The position numbers were made by a program, and so were the translations under genes. This document shows, piece after piece, positions 1 through 9,693 of a stretch of DNA of 64,000 nt. The stretch lies in assembly GCA_946481965.1 (NCBI GenBank), contig CAMLPN010000001.1, positions 1 to 64,000 of the forward strand, written 5' to 3'. Position 1 is the stretch's first letter. Every line of letters starts with the position of its first letter. The notes under the pieces are model-generated. The model did no database searches, was not told the DNA's origin, and was given only the letters and a program-made list of their open reading frames with translations. This DNA comes from an uncultured Neisseriaceae bacterium. GTDB lineage: Bacteria; Pseudomonadota; Gammaproteobacteria; Burkholderiales; Neisseriaceae.

Positions 1-2
1 AA

Positions 3-149
3 AAGAAAGGAAAATTAGAAACAGAAGAAAAAAACATGTTATCTATTAGTAAACAGCGCACCCAGTGTTTAGATGATATTTTAGACGATTTAAGTCAAAA
101 TTTTGAAAAATCAGTTGATAAGAAATTCATTATAGATAAATGTTATTAA
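3..149 (+). CDS. C-terminal end of an unrecognised protein (5' end outside window)
   Basis: An open frame enters from the left edge and runs 48 codons to a TAA. The residues are strongly charged (rich in Lys, Asp and Glu), with a probable amphipathic helix near the end. I do not recognise the family. The next 1.3 kb holds only decayed coding sequence, so this may itself be the tail of a degraded gene. No terminator is visible after it. Confidence 0.35.
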   Translation, partial: KKGKLETEEKNMLSISKQRTQCLDDILDDLSQNFEKSVDKKFIIDKCY

Positions 150-530
150 TAAAAAAATCAAAAATGATTTAATTAAAGGCTATTAACTTGTTGAACTAGA
201 TATATTGCTTTCTAATTTATTACCTGTTTGAAACGTATTATTTCCATAGGGGTCAAATATCTCATAGTTATGTAACGATTATTGATTATGATAAATACAT
301 GGTTATTTGATTAAACAAATAGAAAAAATAAATGATATTGTGATATTTTAATTATTTATTATGACGAATATCATTTATCGAGTGGTAGTGCTTTGTATCC
401 TATACTCTAAACTAGTCTCTGAGGAGTAGTATTGAGCACCATCTTATTACAAAGCTACAACAAGCGTTAGGTATTTATACTGCATGTCATTGACGTAAAG
501 AAGATTTGAGATAAATTAATCGCAAATTAA

Positions 531-1117
531 TTAAGCATTACTGAATTCTGCTTACTATTTTGTTTTATTCGGATTTGTTTTGCTGACAGTTTATCTGAAA
601 AGCGCGTTCAAACATTAGAACTGGCTGGAGTTAAACTAGAAATGACGGAATTTCAATTTATACAATTTTTTAAAAATAAATACTATTTTGTTGATACTGA
701 TATATCTATTGAAGAGCAATAAATTTTGTCACCACCATCAAAACATGAGGAAGAATCTTTAATCGTCGGCACGATCAGAACTTACGAATTAATCGTTATA
801 TTGGAAGAGGATATCATGCATGATTTTTTCAAATGGTTGTTTCGGTTTGCGCAATTAATACTCCATAATAGTAAAACGGATAAACGTGTGTTTGAAGCAT
901 TAGTCAAACAATATAATAATATAATAAAGATGCAATTACAAACATTGTTGGTGACAAAGTATGGCAATATACCGCGGATGAAATGAATCAAAATACCTTA
1001 TCATTATTATTGCTATTGGAAAATACACTCGCAATAGGAATGGTTTTGCTTATTATCGCAAACTCAAATAAAAGAGCCTGTTTTTTAACCATTATTATGC
1101 TTCATTTTTGCAAGTAA
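531..1117 (+). pseudogene. Decayed gene remnants with an in-frame stop and a frameshift
   Basis: One frame is open from 531 to a TAA at 720-722, without a good start codon. The same frame resumes at once and stays open to 986. Around 917-945, in an AT-rich run, the coding sense appears to move to another frame. That frame then reads on for about 66 codons to a TAA at 1115-1117 and includes a hydrophobic stretch rich in Leu. The pieces read like soluble-protein fragments followed by a possible membrane segment. I cannot name a family. They may be one gene broken by a stop and a frameshift, or debris of two neighbouring genes. Confidence 0.35.
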
Positions 1118-1447
1118 GGTATTTTAGTTTTGATTTTTTTAAATACATCAAGATAAAAAGTTGCAGAAATAATGTATACCCTCAGTTTTAGTATGACTTG
1201 CCCTATATATTATGAAAAGTGACGGGTTTAATTGAGATTTTTATGATGGTTAATAACAACAATTATTTTCAGCTAATTATTACGGACAATGGATTGTGGC
1301 ATGAAAGATAATCTATGCATTAAAGTAATTCATAGGATTGATTCGTCTGAATTTATTGTACCTTAAAGGCACGATACCCCTCGAAATCTATATCCTATGA
1401 TGACGGTAATATAAAGTGATAAATTTAATGATTAGCTAATTTATATT

Positions 1448-1810
1448 TTATTGGAAATGGTCAGCTAATTGTTTCAAAGCTCGCTTAGCTTCAAAAAGAA
1501 CCAAACCAAGTTTGGCGTCATGAGTAGTTGTAATAGTTAATAGAATAGCTTCTGAAGCCTGAAATAATAACATATATCCTTTATCGGTATGAACAATGGT
1601 ATTATCCAATGTACCTTTTAAAATTTCTTTAGAAGCACGATTACCTAACGACATAAAAGCAGCCGCCATTGCACCAATCCGGTCTTCATCCATTCCGTTT
1701 TGTAATACTGAAACAATTGGCAATCCATCGGTGGAAATTACAGCTGAAGACGTAACATCGGGTGCTCTATTTAATGCTTTTAAAACGTTATTAATATACT
1801 CATAATTCAT
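1448..1810 (-). CDS. Roadblock/LC7 domain protein
   Basis: The protein has 120 residues, the normal size for a single Roadblock/LC7 domain (the MglB-like fold that acts as a small-GTPase regulator or scaffold). The N-terminal helix is followed by the typical strand with SSAVISTDGLPI, then a central helix with an AAAFMSLG core and a final amphipathic helix. The start is supported by a GAGGAT ribosome binding site. No GTPase partner lies beside it: its neighbours are decayed genes on one side and an exported LolA-like protein on the other. In bacteria such proteins often pair with a MglA-like GTPase or with sensory or motility proteins. The partner here is unknown. Confidence 0.8.
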   Translation of the reverse strand: MNYEYINNVLKALNRAPDVTSSAVISTDGLPIVSVLQNGMDEDRIGAMAAAFMSLGNRASKEILKGTLDNTIVHTDKGYMLLFQASEAILLTITTTHDAKLGLVLFEAKRALKQLADHFQ

Positions 1811-2493
1811 GAAAAATCCTCTGCTATAAAGTATGTTACTTTGTCAATTATAGAGATTGTAAATTATTAATGCAAAAAAGTGTTAATATAATTCAGTTAT
1901 TACATTCACTTAATATGTTTATAATATAAATGAAATGAGAAATTTTTTCTATCAATTAATTGTTACTATTTGATTGTATTGTATTTTTAATTTTACATAT
2001 CATCGTATCTAATGTTTGTGTTGAATTTTTGCTGATTATTAAATAATTAAGTATTAATAGAATTATTATAATTATAATAATATTTTATTAGAAAATACTT
2101 TAAAAATAAAATTAATTATATTTTATAATGAATAATAAATATCTATATATATTAAATATTATTTAATTAATTGAGTGCTAATTGTATTGTTGTTTTTTAA
2201 ACAACATTCTCATGTAGCTTATTTAAGCATAGCTGTATGATATTAAATCTGAATCATGCTATGAAATACATACTGGAAAATTGCAGGGTGGGGGAGAATA
2301 AAAAATTAGGTGAGTAATATGGTAACTTCATGTAAAATAAATTATATACAAAAAATAATTTTTTTTACTATTATCAATTACAGCTTACCAATAATCTGAT
2401 CTTTGATCATTTTAATATATTTATATCGAATAATTATTCGCTAGTTGTTATTGAGCTTTTAACCGAATAGAAAATTAAATAAAGAGTAATTAA
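1811..2493. other. AT-rich intergenic region
   Basis: This 683-bp gap lies between divergent genes. It is very rich in A and T, with stops in all frames and no convincing small gene or terminator. It must hold the promoters for the Roadblock gene (minus) and the LolA-like gene (plus). I could not assign either promoter with confidence. Confidence 0.5.
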
Positions 2494-3219
2494 ATGAAAA
2501 GAAAAATTGTAATGTGTTTTTTGTTTTTCTCAATTTTAGTCAAAGCAGATAACATCCACGCTAGCTCAATAAAGGTGTTGAATGATGCAGGGAAACAAAG
2601 CACAACAGTGGAAGCAGTTGTAAATCGATATTGTGAAGCAGTTGCAGGTAGTAAAGAAGCTTGTCTTAAAGTAAACAGTTTGGTTTTGATAGGGACAATG
2701 ACTCTTGCTGATAATTCTCAATTTACTAAGGGAAATTTAGAAATTAAATATAAAAAACCAAATAAATATATTCATAAATATAGTAGCAATGGTCAAACCA
2801 TGATCTCTGGTTTTGATGGGCAAAAATTTTTTTCAAATATATCTGAATCTTCATCGCAAATTGTTCCTGTTATTTTTGGTGAGTTGTATTTGTCTAATGA
2901 AAATGCTTTTTTCGATGGAACAGACTTAATAGCTGGCCAGAAAGCTTACAGAGTTGTTAGTGAACTTGGCAATGCAAAAAATGTTATGTTTTTCGATATT
3001 GAAAGTGGTTTAAAATTAAGAGAGGAATACGTTGAAAATAATAAAATAATGGGTATCAAAATATTTAGTGATTATAAACTTTTTGATGGTTATTTATTAC
3101 CAACTACCATCTCGACAGCTGGATCAGGAATGTTTGTTGTGCAAAATATCAAAAGATATAAAATAAATTCAATTATTGATGATTCACAATTTCAGTTGCC
3201 CCGAAATAAAACATTTTAA
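2494..3219 (+). CDS. Exported LolA-like protein (lipoprotein-sorting fold)
   Basis: The protein has 241 residues. The first 24 or so form a Sec signal peptide: Lys/Arg-rich start, hydrophobic core, then a small-residue stretch. The rest reads like the LolA/LolB-type half-barrel seen in many periplasmic proteins: an opening helix (VEAVVNRYCEAV), then repeated strands that include a GTMTLAD-type turn, FDGQKFF, and an LREEY strand near residue 175. It has no lipobox, so it should be soluble in the periplasm. The start is preceded by AAAGAG. Such proteins usually carry lipids or lipoproteins between membranes, but this one is not next to lolB or other Lol genes. The fold call is moderate and the substrate is unknown. 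Confidence 0.6.
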   Translation: MKRKIVMCFLFFSILVKADNIHASSIKVLNDAGKQSTTVEAVVNRYCEAVAGSKEACLKVNSLVLIGTMTLADNSQFTKGNLEIKYKKPNKYIHKYSSNGQTMISGFDGQKFFSNISESSSQIVPVIFGELYLSNENAFFDGTDLIAGQKAYRVVSELGNAKNVMFFDIESGLKLREEYVENNKIMGIKIFSDYKLFDGYLLPTTISTAGSGMFVVQNIKRYKINSIIDDSQFQLPRNKTF

Positions 3220-3841
3220 ATTAATACTGTCTGTTGATTAATAACGGATTAGTTTATTGAGCCATATTAATGGAGGCTTTATTTAGGTTGTTGGCTGTAT
3301 AAAGAGATTTTTTATTACAAAAAATGGACACTAAAGCATTGAAGTTAGATGAGCAGTAGATATCATATTTATCAAATACATTATTCCAAGACAATTTTAC
3401 TGAGATAGAACGTTTCTAATCATTAATCTTTTATTGATTGTTTGTGGTTTTTCATCATGATCAGTAATTCTAAAACATTGGTATATTTCTAACTATGTAT
3501 TTGTTAATCCTGAATTTAAGCTCAATAAAATATATTTATTATTAAAGGGCAAATTATTATCTTAACCTAAAAATTTATTAGGCATTTATCAGAATTATTT
3601 TTTTTTACCTCATTATTTAATCGATTTAATAATTGCATTATCATTTTCTGTTATTTACAAAAAATTCTTGAAATTAATTTGTATATGATTTTTAAAAAAT
3701 TCTGAAATATTTAGCGTTTTGAGTTATTTGTAGGCATACAATGATATTCGATACTTAAAATTAGTTATTTATTAAGGTAAAAACGGGCTGAAAAATTCAT
3801 TTTAGCCCGTCTCATTTTAAAGATGTGAATAAATAATAACC
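3220..3841. other. AT-rich intergenic region
   Basis: This 620-bp gap lies between convergent genes. Apart from the parE terminator at its right end I see no gene, repeat or RNA. Confidence 0.5.
3779..3813 (-). terminator. Rho-independent terminator of parE
   Basis: On the minus strand, ACGGGCT pairs with AGCCCGT, extended by an A/T-rich upper stem, and is followed by TTTTT. It lies about 30 bases after the parE stop. Confidence 0.75.
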
Positions 3842-5827
3842 CTAAATATCTGCTTCAACTTTATCGCCCTCAGCCTCCATCCATGCTCTTCTGGAAGCTG
3901 CTTCTCCTTTGCCCATTAATTTAATGAAAATATCTTTGGTTTCGGCATCATCACTTTCGGGTATTTGTACCTGTAGTAAGCGTCGAGTATCAGGATTCAT
4001 GGTGGTATCTTTTAGTTGATCAGGGTTCATTTCGCCCAAACCTTTAAAACGACTGATTGAAAAAGCACTTTCTTTTACTTTTTCTAATTTAAGACGTTCC
4101 AGAATATTATCTAGTTCCTGATCATCTTGTGCATATAGTTTTCGAGCTGGTTTATTTTTGCCTTGAGCATTGACATCAACTCGATATAGCGGAGGTTGGG
4201 CAACAAAAATGTGACCAGCCTCTATAAGCTTAGGAAAATGTTTATAAAATAAAGTTAGCAGAAGTACCTGAATATGAGCACCGTCTACATCAGCATCAGA
4301 TAAAATAGCTATTTTACCATAACGTAAGCCCGATAAATCTGGATTATCAGTTTTATCATGGGGGTCAACACCAATGGCTACGGAAATATCGTGAATTTCG
4401 GCATTGCCAAATAGTTGATCACGATGTATTTCAAAACTATTTAATACTTTACCCCGCAAAGGTAATATAGCTTGGGTATTTTTATCTCGTGCTAATTTTG
4501 CAGATCCGCCGGCAGAGTCACCTTCGACCAGAAATAATTCATTGTCACGAATATCTTCACTTTCACAATCAGTTAATTTACCCGGCAGAACAGCTACCCC
4601 TGACCCTTTTTTCTTTTCAATTTTTTTGGTAGAGCGCATGCGGATTTGTGCCTGTCGAATGGCTAATTCAGCTATTTTTTTACCAATATCTATATTTTGA
4701 TTTAACCATAATTCCAGTGGATCTATAGACATGCTAGCGACGAGCTTTAAGGCATCGCGATTGGTCAGTTTATCTTTTGTTTGCCCTTGAAATTGCGGAT
4801 CCAGTAAGCGAGCTGATAACACAAAGGCTATGCGTGAAAAAACGTCATCAGATTGTAGTTTAACGCCACGGGGCAATAAATTATGATGGTTGATGAAGTT
4901 ACTTACCGCTTGAAAGACTGCCTGTTTCAATCCTGCTTCATGGGTACCACCAAGTGGGGTAGGTATAAGATTAACATAACTTTCGCTGGGTACATGACCT
5001 TCTTCCAGCCATGTGAGCGCGAATGCGGCACCTTCTCCTAAATTAAAATCGGTATCTGTTTGTTTACCGATATAATTTTCGGTCGAAAAAATTGGCGTTG
5101 CGGTAACAGAGTCATTCAGTAAATCCAGTAAATAACTTTTTAGCCCATCGGGGTAGAACCATTTTTGGCTCTGCTGCTGATCATCGCCATCAGTGCATTT
5201 ATTCAGGGTAACACTCACTCCCGGTAATAATACCGCTTTGGCACGCAGAACTCGTTCCAGTTCGGTCAGGTTATAATTAGGACTATCAAAATAGTGTTCG
5301 TCAGGCCATACACGTATTTCTGTACCACTGTCTTTGACAGCGCATTTTCCGATAACACTTAACGGTTCAATGACTTCACCACCAGCAAAAGTAATTTGGT
5401 GAATCTGACCATCACGTTTTACTGTGACTTCAAGTCGTTTAGAAAGAGCATTAGTGACTGAAACACCAACACCATGTAAGCCACCAGAAAAGGCATAAGC
5501 ACCACTACCACTTTTTTTGTTAAATTTGCCACCAGCATGCAGCTGTGTAAAAACCAGCTCGACCACCGGAACATGTTCGCTGGGGTGTAATCCTGTCGGT
5601 ATGCCGCGCCCATTATCCTTGACTGTGACTGAACCGTCTGAATTTAGAGTAATGTCTATATTCTGAGCATACCCACCTAATGCTTCATCCGCTGCATTAT
5701 CAATTACTTCCTGAATGATGTGGGTAGGGCTATCGGTACGGGTGTACATTCCCGGACGTTCTTTTACTGGAGCCAGTCCTTTTAGAACGGTAACGCTTGA
5801 TTCATCGTATGTGCTGGATTTACTCAT
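3842..5827 (-). CDS. parE: DNA topoisomerase IV subunit B
   Basis: ATPase subunit of topoisomerase IV, which unlinks daughter chromosomes together with ParC. From the ATG at 5827 the protein has 661 residues, the expected size. An upstream in-frame TTG at 5854 would add nine residues and is less likely. Visible in order: the GHKL ATPase region with the DNAADEA motif and the glycine-rich GRGIPTG and GLHGVG loops; the transducer domain; and the TOPRIM domain with LVEGDSAGG and, further on, the metal-binding DADVDGAH. The C-terminal SRFKGLGEMNPDQL motif is present. It is ParE rather than GyrB by its short length and lack of the GyrB insert. parC is not in the window. No strong ribosome binding site precedes either start. 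Confidence 0.95.
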   Translation of the reverse strand: MSKSSTYDESSVTVLKGLAPVKERPGMYTRTDSPTHIIQEVIDNAADEALGGYAQNIDITLNSDGSVTVKDNGRGIPTGLHPSEHVPVVELVFTQLHAGGKFNKKSGSGAYAFSGGLHGVGVSVTNALSKRLEVTVKRDGQIHQITFAGGEVIEPLSVIGKCAVKDSGTEIRVWPDEHYFDSPNYNLTELERVLRAKAVLLPGVSVTLNKCTDGDDQQQSQKWFYPDGLKSYLLDLLNDSVTATPIFSTENYIGKQTDTDFNLGEGAAFALTWLEEGHVPSESYVNLIPTPLGGTHEAGLKQAVFQAVSNFINHHNLLPRGVKLQSDDVFSRIAFVLSARLLDPQFQGQTKDKLTNRDALKLVASMSIDPLELWLNQNIDIGKKIAELAIRQAQIRMRSTKKIEKKKGSGVAVLPGKLTDCESEDIRDNELFLVEGDSAGGSAKLARDKNTQAILPLRGKVLNSFEIHRDQLFGNAEIHDISVAIGVDPHDKTDNPDLSGLRYGKIAILSDADVDGAHIQVLLLTLFYKHFPKLIEAGHIFVAQPPLYRVDVNAQGKNKPARKLYAQDDQELDNILERLKLEKVKESAFSISRFKGLGEMNPDQLKDTTMNPDTRRLLQVQIPESDDAETKDIFIKLMGKGEAASRRAWMEAEGDKVEADI

Positions 5828-5867
5828 GAGTTTTTTTATAAAAGTTTCAGTCAAAACAATATAAAAT

Positions 5868-5902
5868 AAATTACCGTAAAAAAATTCTTTTTCCGGTAAT
5901 TT
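5868..5902 (-). terminator. Hairpin between rppH and parE
   Basis: ATTACCG and CGGTAAT arms enclose an A/T-rich loop, and a T-rich run follows on the minus strand. It sits between the rppH stop and the parE start, so it may end the rppH transcript or reduce read-through into parE. Confidence 0.4.
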
Positions 5903-5933
5903 ATGTATATTTAAATACAGTATAGGGTGAAGA

Positions 5934-6485
5934 CTACTCGATATTCATATCTGTTTGGATCCAGCCGCTTGTCTCTGATTGCTGTAGTTGGCTAAATTCA
6001 TTCCAGCTCGGTAGTTTATGAATAAAGCGTGATAATTCCTGTAGTGCTTCCAAATAGACATTACGCTTAAATTCAATTACCTCATCAATCGGAGCCCAGT
6101 ATTGGTGCCATCGCCAGGCATCAAATTCTGGATGATGAGTTGCACGCAGATGAACATCACTTTCTCGTCCAATCAGACGTAATAAATACCAAATCTGTTT
6201 TTGTCCTCGGTAGGACCCTCGCCATTCACGTTTGATCCAATGTGTAGGTACATCGTAGCGTAACCAATCTCGAGTGCGACCTAATATTTTAACATGATGG
6301 GGAAGCAAACCAACTTCCTCCATCAGTTCACGATACATGGCCGCTTCGGGACTTTCTCCTGGTTTAATTCCACCCTGAGGGAACTGCCAAGAGTGCTCAT
6401 GTACGCGTTTGCCCCAAAATACTTCGTTGCGATCGTTTGTGATGATAATCCCGACATTGGGGCGATAACCTTCTCTGTCTAACAT
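5934..6485 (-). CDS. rppH: RNA pyrophosphohydrolase (Nudix)
   Basis: RppH removes pyrophosphate from the 5' end of mRNA and so triggers 5'-dependent decay by RNase E. The protein has 183 residues from the ATG at 6485. That start gives the conserved [10 protein letters not shown] beginning of the family. A GTG 36 bases upstream is also open but would add residues not found in relatives. The Nudix box runs from Gly38 to Leu60, with the REL-EE-G core intact. The conserved WQFPQGGI segment just before it and the WRWHQYW segment later are also present. It lies upstream of parE on the same strand, separated by a small hairpin. Confidence 0.93.
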   Translation of the reverse strand: MLDREGYRPNVGIIITNDRNEVFWGKRVHEHSWQFPQGGIKPGESPEAAMYRELMEEVGLLPHHVKILGRTRDWLRYDVPTHWIKREWRGSYRGQKQIWYLLRLIGRESDVHLRATHHPEFDAWRWHQYWAPIDEVIEFKRNVYLEALQELSRFIHKLPSWNEFSQLQQSETSGWIQTDMNIE

Positions 6486-6702
6486 GGTAGTTCGCCCAGT
6501 AAATAAATCCGATTTTCTCACAAATCAAGATTGGATACCAGAGAGAGGCTGGCTAAGATAGGCACTATAAAAAGAAAAATAGTCAAATGGTAGTAGAGTA
6601 TTACAGAGCTTTCATATTTAAATACGGATCAATTAAGTGTATTGCTGTTTGCAGCCAATATTGTTAAGTATGATTTCATTGATAAAAAATTTATACAATA
6701 AA

Positions 6703-6745
6703 TAAAAGCTGTATTCAAGCTAAGTAGCGAATACAGCTTTATTTA
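6703..6745 (-). terminator. Strong hairpin after the 46-residue gene
   Basis: A perfect 12-bp stem (AAAGCTGTATTC with GAATACAGCTTT) is followed on the minus strand by a TTTTATTTATT run. It lies 15 bases beyond the stop of the small gene at 6761-6901 and supports that this gene is transcribed. Confidence 0.65.
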
Positions 6746-6760
6746 GATTAATTGAGTGAA

Positions 6761-6901
6761 TTATAGAGTAGTCGATCCACTAGTATAAATGGCTCTTCCA
6801 TAATGATGGACTGAGTTTTTCCCTGTTTCAGGTTGATGAGATTGGTTAAACGCAGGGCGTTTAGCTGCCTGAAAAATCTGTAATCTACGACGATGTTGCA
6901 T
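6761..6901 (-). CDS. Small basic protein, 46 residues, unknown
   Basis: This short frame starts at an ATG with a well-placed AAAGGA ribosome binding site and ends just before a strong terminator, so it looks like a self-contained gene. The product is basic and rich in His, Arg, Gln and Ser, with no membrane segment, Cys pair or signal peptide. A longer upstream start (6949) exists but lacks a ribosome binding site. The coding strand contains the reverse of a GCTGCCTGAA word at 6864-6873. I do not recognise it. It could be a real small protein, or a small RNA that happens to contain a reading frame. Confidence 0.45.
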   Translation of the reverse strand: MQHRRRLQIFQAAKRPAFNQSHQPETGKNSVHHYGRAIYTSGSTTL

Positions 6902-7955
6902 AATTATTTCCTTTCTCTCTTGTCGGTGTTGTTCACCAACTATTGTCATTAAATATATTTTTTATTAGAAGAAATATGACTGACTGAGATTAATCAGTTT
7001 GGGTTTTAGTCAATTTCTAAAAAAGAATAAATCTAATTAAGACAAAACATGTTCAATTAAATTACTCCAATTGTTATGGAGATATTACTATTCAAATTTG
7101 TCTTAACTAAACAAACTATTTAAATTATTATCATACTTAATTGTTAAAGCACTACTTAATAAATTATTTTTATATTTATTAAGCGATAATTATATCCGTT
7201 TTTTTTTCTTTTTTCAAATATTTTAAAGAAATGGAATATATATCATTCTAAGCAAGCTTTTTTTATTACTGGCAAACTTAGAGTTAAGAGATAAATAAAT
7301 TATCAGCAATGAGATCTAATAGTATATGAAAATATTATTGGTATTGCAGTTATATTATTTTTAGCAGTTTCAACCGCTAATCTACAGTAAAGTTAAGCGG
7401 TGATGTTTAAACTTAAACAGCGTCTGGTTTTACTTCGTTTCATTCTTTAATAATAATTCCAGTAAGGGATAGTTATTACCAATCGTCATTAATAGATGAA
7501 ATCAATATCTTTGTCTGTATATTTTATGTTGAATAATTCTTAAATTTTGTTTAAATTTGATTCATAAATTTGTGCCAATAATCCTTCATTTTTTATATTA
7601 AGTTTTTGTAAGGGTAATTTCTTAAATAAGCTTTTTTTTCTATTTCAATCTTAGTTTGTGAATTTTTACATAGCATTTATATAGGTGGTAGCCGAATTTT
7701 AATTGTTGTATAAATGCAGCTTAAGCTGATTATTACACATTTAGTTGATTTAAGGCGCGGTAAATACAGATATGTTTAATTGATAATTAAACTTTTTATA
7801 ATTAATAAATTTCCACATGATATTTATTTTATAGATTGAATTAACTGAAAATGTACAAGTGAATAATTAGATTTTTTAACAGGTAATTGAATATTCTTGA
7901 TCAAAAAGCAAAACAGGCAGCTATTAAGCTGCCTGAAAACAAAATAGTAGAACTA
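6902..7955. other. AT-rich intergenic region, 1 kb
   Basis: No convincing gene. Poly-T runs and stops occur in all frames. The left end should hold the promoter of the small protein, and the right end holds the rhlE terminator. The middle shows nothing I can name. Confidence 0.5.
7909..7942 (-). terminator. rhlE terminator built from an inverted uptake-like word
   Basis: CAGGCAGC and GCTGCCTG arms flank a short A/T loop. On the minus strand TTTTGCTTTTT follows, 15-45 bases after the rhlE stop. The plus-strand arm reads GCTGCCTGAA (7928-7937), close to the Simonsiella-type DNA uptake word. In Neisseria, inverted uptake sequences often serve as terminators, so this follows the same design. Confidence 0.8.
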
Positions 7956-9302
7956 TTAATGTTTGGCTTGGCTACTAACAGAGCGCGGACTACCGCTGCG
8001 ACTACGGTTAGCTTGATTCTGTTGATTAGGACGGTGTTTTTGACCTGAGCCAGCGCTGTTATTACGGCGATTACCATTATTCCAATTCCCATTTTTGGGA
8101 TTGTTACTATTGTTATTGAAGGAGCGACGCCCCCTACCGGTTGGCTTGCTGACACGTTTTCGTGTTGGCTCCATACCATCAATGGTTTGTTCAGGTAATT
8201 TGCGGTTCAAATAACGTTCGATTTTATGAACTTTGACATATTCATTTACTTCGGCAAATGTAATTGCCAAACCGGTACGTCCGGCACGTCCGGTACGACC
8301 GATACGGTGAACATAGTCCTCAGCCTGTTTAGGCAAGTCATAATTGATAACATGAGTAATGGTCGGTACATCAATACCACGAGCTGCAACATCGGTAGCA
8401 ACCAGAATTTTAATGCGACCTTTACGTAAATCCATTAAGGTACGATTACGCCAGCCTTGAGGCATATCACCGTGTAAACAGTTAGCTGAAAAGCCGTTTT
8501 CGTATAGTCTGTCTGCTAATTGCTCTGACATCGCTTTTGTGGCAGTAAAAATTACCGCCTGATCTATACTGGTGTCGCGCAATATAAAATCAAGTAGACG
8601 ATTTTTATGTCTACTGTCATCGCAGTATAATAAATGTTCATCAATTTTGCCCTGTTTTTCTTCCCGGGCAATATCAATTTTTTCAGGTTGATTAGTTAGC
8701 TTTTGCGCCAGTTTACCAACCATGCCGTCCCATGTGGCAGAGAATAGTAATGTCTGACGTTCAGCAGGAGTAGCTGCAACAATAGTTTCTATATCATCAA
8801 TGAAGCCCATGTCGAGCATGCGATCCGCTTCGTCGAGAGTCAAAACTTCTAATCGACTAAAGTCAATGCGACCTTGACGCATATGATCCATTAAACGGCC
8901 AGGGGTAGCCACAATTAAGTCAATCGGTCGAGATAATGCTCTGATCTGCTGACCAAATGATGTGCCACCCACTAATGTAACACTACGCAACCATGGCATG
9001 TTTTTACCATAAATTTGCGCATTTTTTTCTACCTGCTGTGCCAATTCTCTGGTTGGTGTTAGTACTAGCGCCCGTGGACCTTTACCTGGTTTTTCGCTGC
9101 GTTTAATCATTCTTTGTAGTGTAGGTAGAAGGAAAGCGGCAGTTTTACCAGAGCCAGTTTGAGCAGAAACCATGAGATCATGATTTGCTAAGGCAGCAGG
9201 AATAGATTCAAGTTGTACAGGGGTCGGCTGTTCATAGCCGGCAGCAGCTAATGCAGTAAGAAGTGGGCTTTGTAATTTTAAGTCCGAAAAAGACAATGAC
9301 AT
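7956..9302 (-). CDS. rhlE: DEAD-box RNA helicase, RhlE type
   Basis: ATP-dependent RNA helicase of 448 residues, likely acting in ribosome assembly or RNA decay. The Q motif (GYEQPTPVQ) is at 22-30 and Walker A (AQTGSGKT) at 47-54. The PTRELAQQ, DEADRMLDMGF, SAT, HRIGRTGR and late helicase motifs are all in order. After about residue 372 there is a low-complexity basic tail rich in Asn, Arg, Gly, Gln and Ser, typical of RhlE C-terminal RNA-binding extensions. The MSLSFSDLKL start fits the family. A structured region with two alternative hairpins lies 118-220 bases upstream and could be its 5' leader. RhlE is favoured over SrmB or DbpA because of the FSDLKL start and the tail, and because no DbpA-type RNA-binding domain is seen. 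Confidence 0.9.
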   Translation of the reverse strand: MSLSFSDLKLQSPLLTALAAAGYEQPTPVQLESIPAALANHDLMVSAQTGSGKTAAFLLPTLQRMIKRSEKPGKGPRALVLTPTRELAQQVEKNAQIYGKNMPWLRSVTLVGGTSFGQQIRALSRPIDLIVATPGRLMDHMRQGRIDFSRLEVLTLDEADRMLDMGFIDDIETIVAATPAERQTLLFSATWDGMVGKLAQKLTNQPEKIDIAREEKQGKIDEHLLYCDDSRHKNRLLDFILRDTSIDQAVIFTATKAMSEQLADRLYENGFSANCLHGDMPQGWRNRTLMDLRKGRIKILVATDVAARGIDVPTITHVINYDLPKQAEDYVHRIGRTGRAGRTGLAITFAEVNEYVKVHKIERYLNRKLPEQTIDGMEPTRKRVSKPTGRGRRSFNNNSNNPKNGNWNNGNRRNNSAGSGQKHRPNQQNQANRSRSGSPRSVSSQAKH

Positions 9303-9693
9303 GTTTTTCCTTTGGTTAAACGATCAACCAAACGTAATAATCTCAAGAAATTTCAATACCATTATTTATTGAAAACTGATGCTAACTATGCAAAAAAGAA
9401 GAAATCAGAGATAGCAATTGGTTGTCGTTAGCGTGTGCTTAAGCATATAAACATCGGCGACAACCTGCAACGAGCGCATTATTGCGGAGGTTGGAAAACG
9501 GTGTTGCGATAAATGCCAAACCGTATTGTAGGCTGTATGCGATGACTTCAATTTATCGGGATTTATTATAAATGATTCCTACACAGAATGCAAATAAGCG
9601 TAACAACAGGTTTGCCAATAAGTCAAGATACAAAGCGGATTATTTCCGTTACAATGTATGATTAGATTTATCATGCTGTCTGTGTAAAGTTTT
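9303..9693. other. Divergent intergenic region with structured segment
   Basis: This 391-bp gap separates rhlE (minus) and rlmK (plus). Positions 9415-9530 are clearly richer in G and C than the surroundings and carry several stems (separate entry). The flanks are AT-rich and should contain the two promoters. Confidence 0.5.
9420..9524. ncRNA. Candidate structured RNA with two mutually exclusive hairpins
   Basis: GGTTGTCG at 9420-9427 can pair perfectly with CGACAACC at 9458-9465. Alternatively CAACCTGCAA at 9461-9470 can pair with TTGC and AGGTTG at 9482-9493 (two bases bulged). Both pairings use the CAACC at 9461-9465, so only one can form at a time. A third stem, ACGGT with ACCGT, spans 9498-9524. 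This could be the 5' leader of rhlE (minus strand), of rlmK (plus strand), or a small RNA. The direction is not settled by the sequence. Confidence 0.35.

Noticed and set aside
5828-5854. TTG start of parE nine codons upstream
   Set aside because: The added residues do not resemble the family start, and the ATG at 5827 gives the usual length.
7901-8182. A 93-codon frame overlapping rhlE in another phase
   Set aside because: It is a shadow of the low-complexity rhlE tail and includes the terminator.
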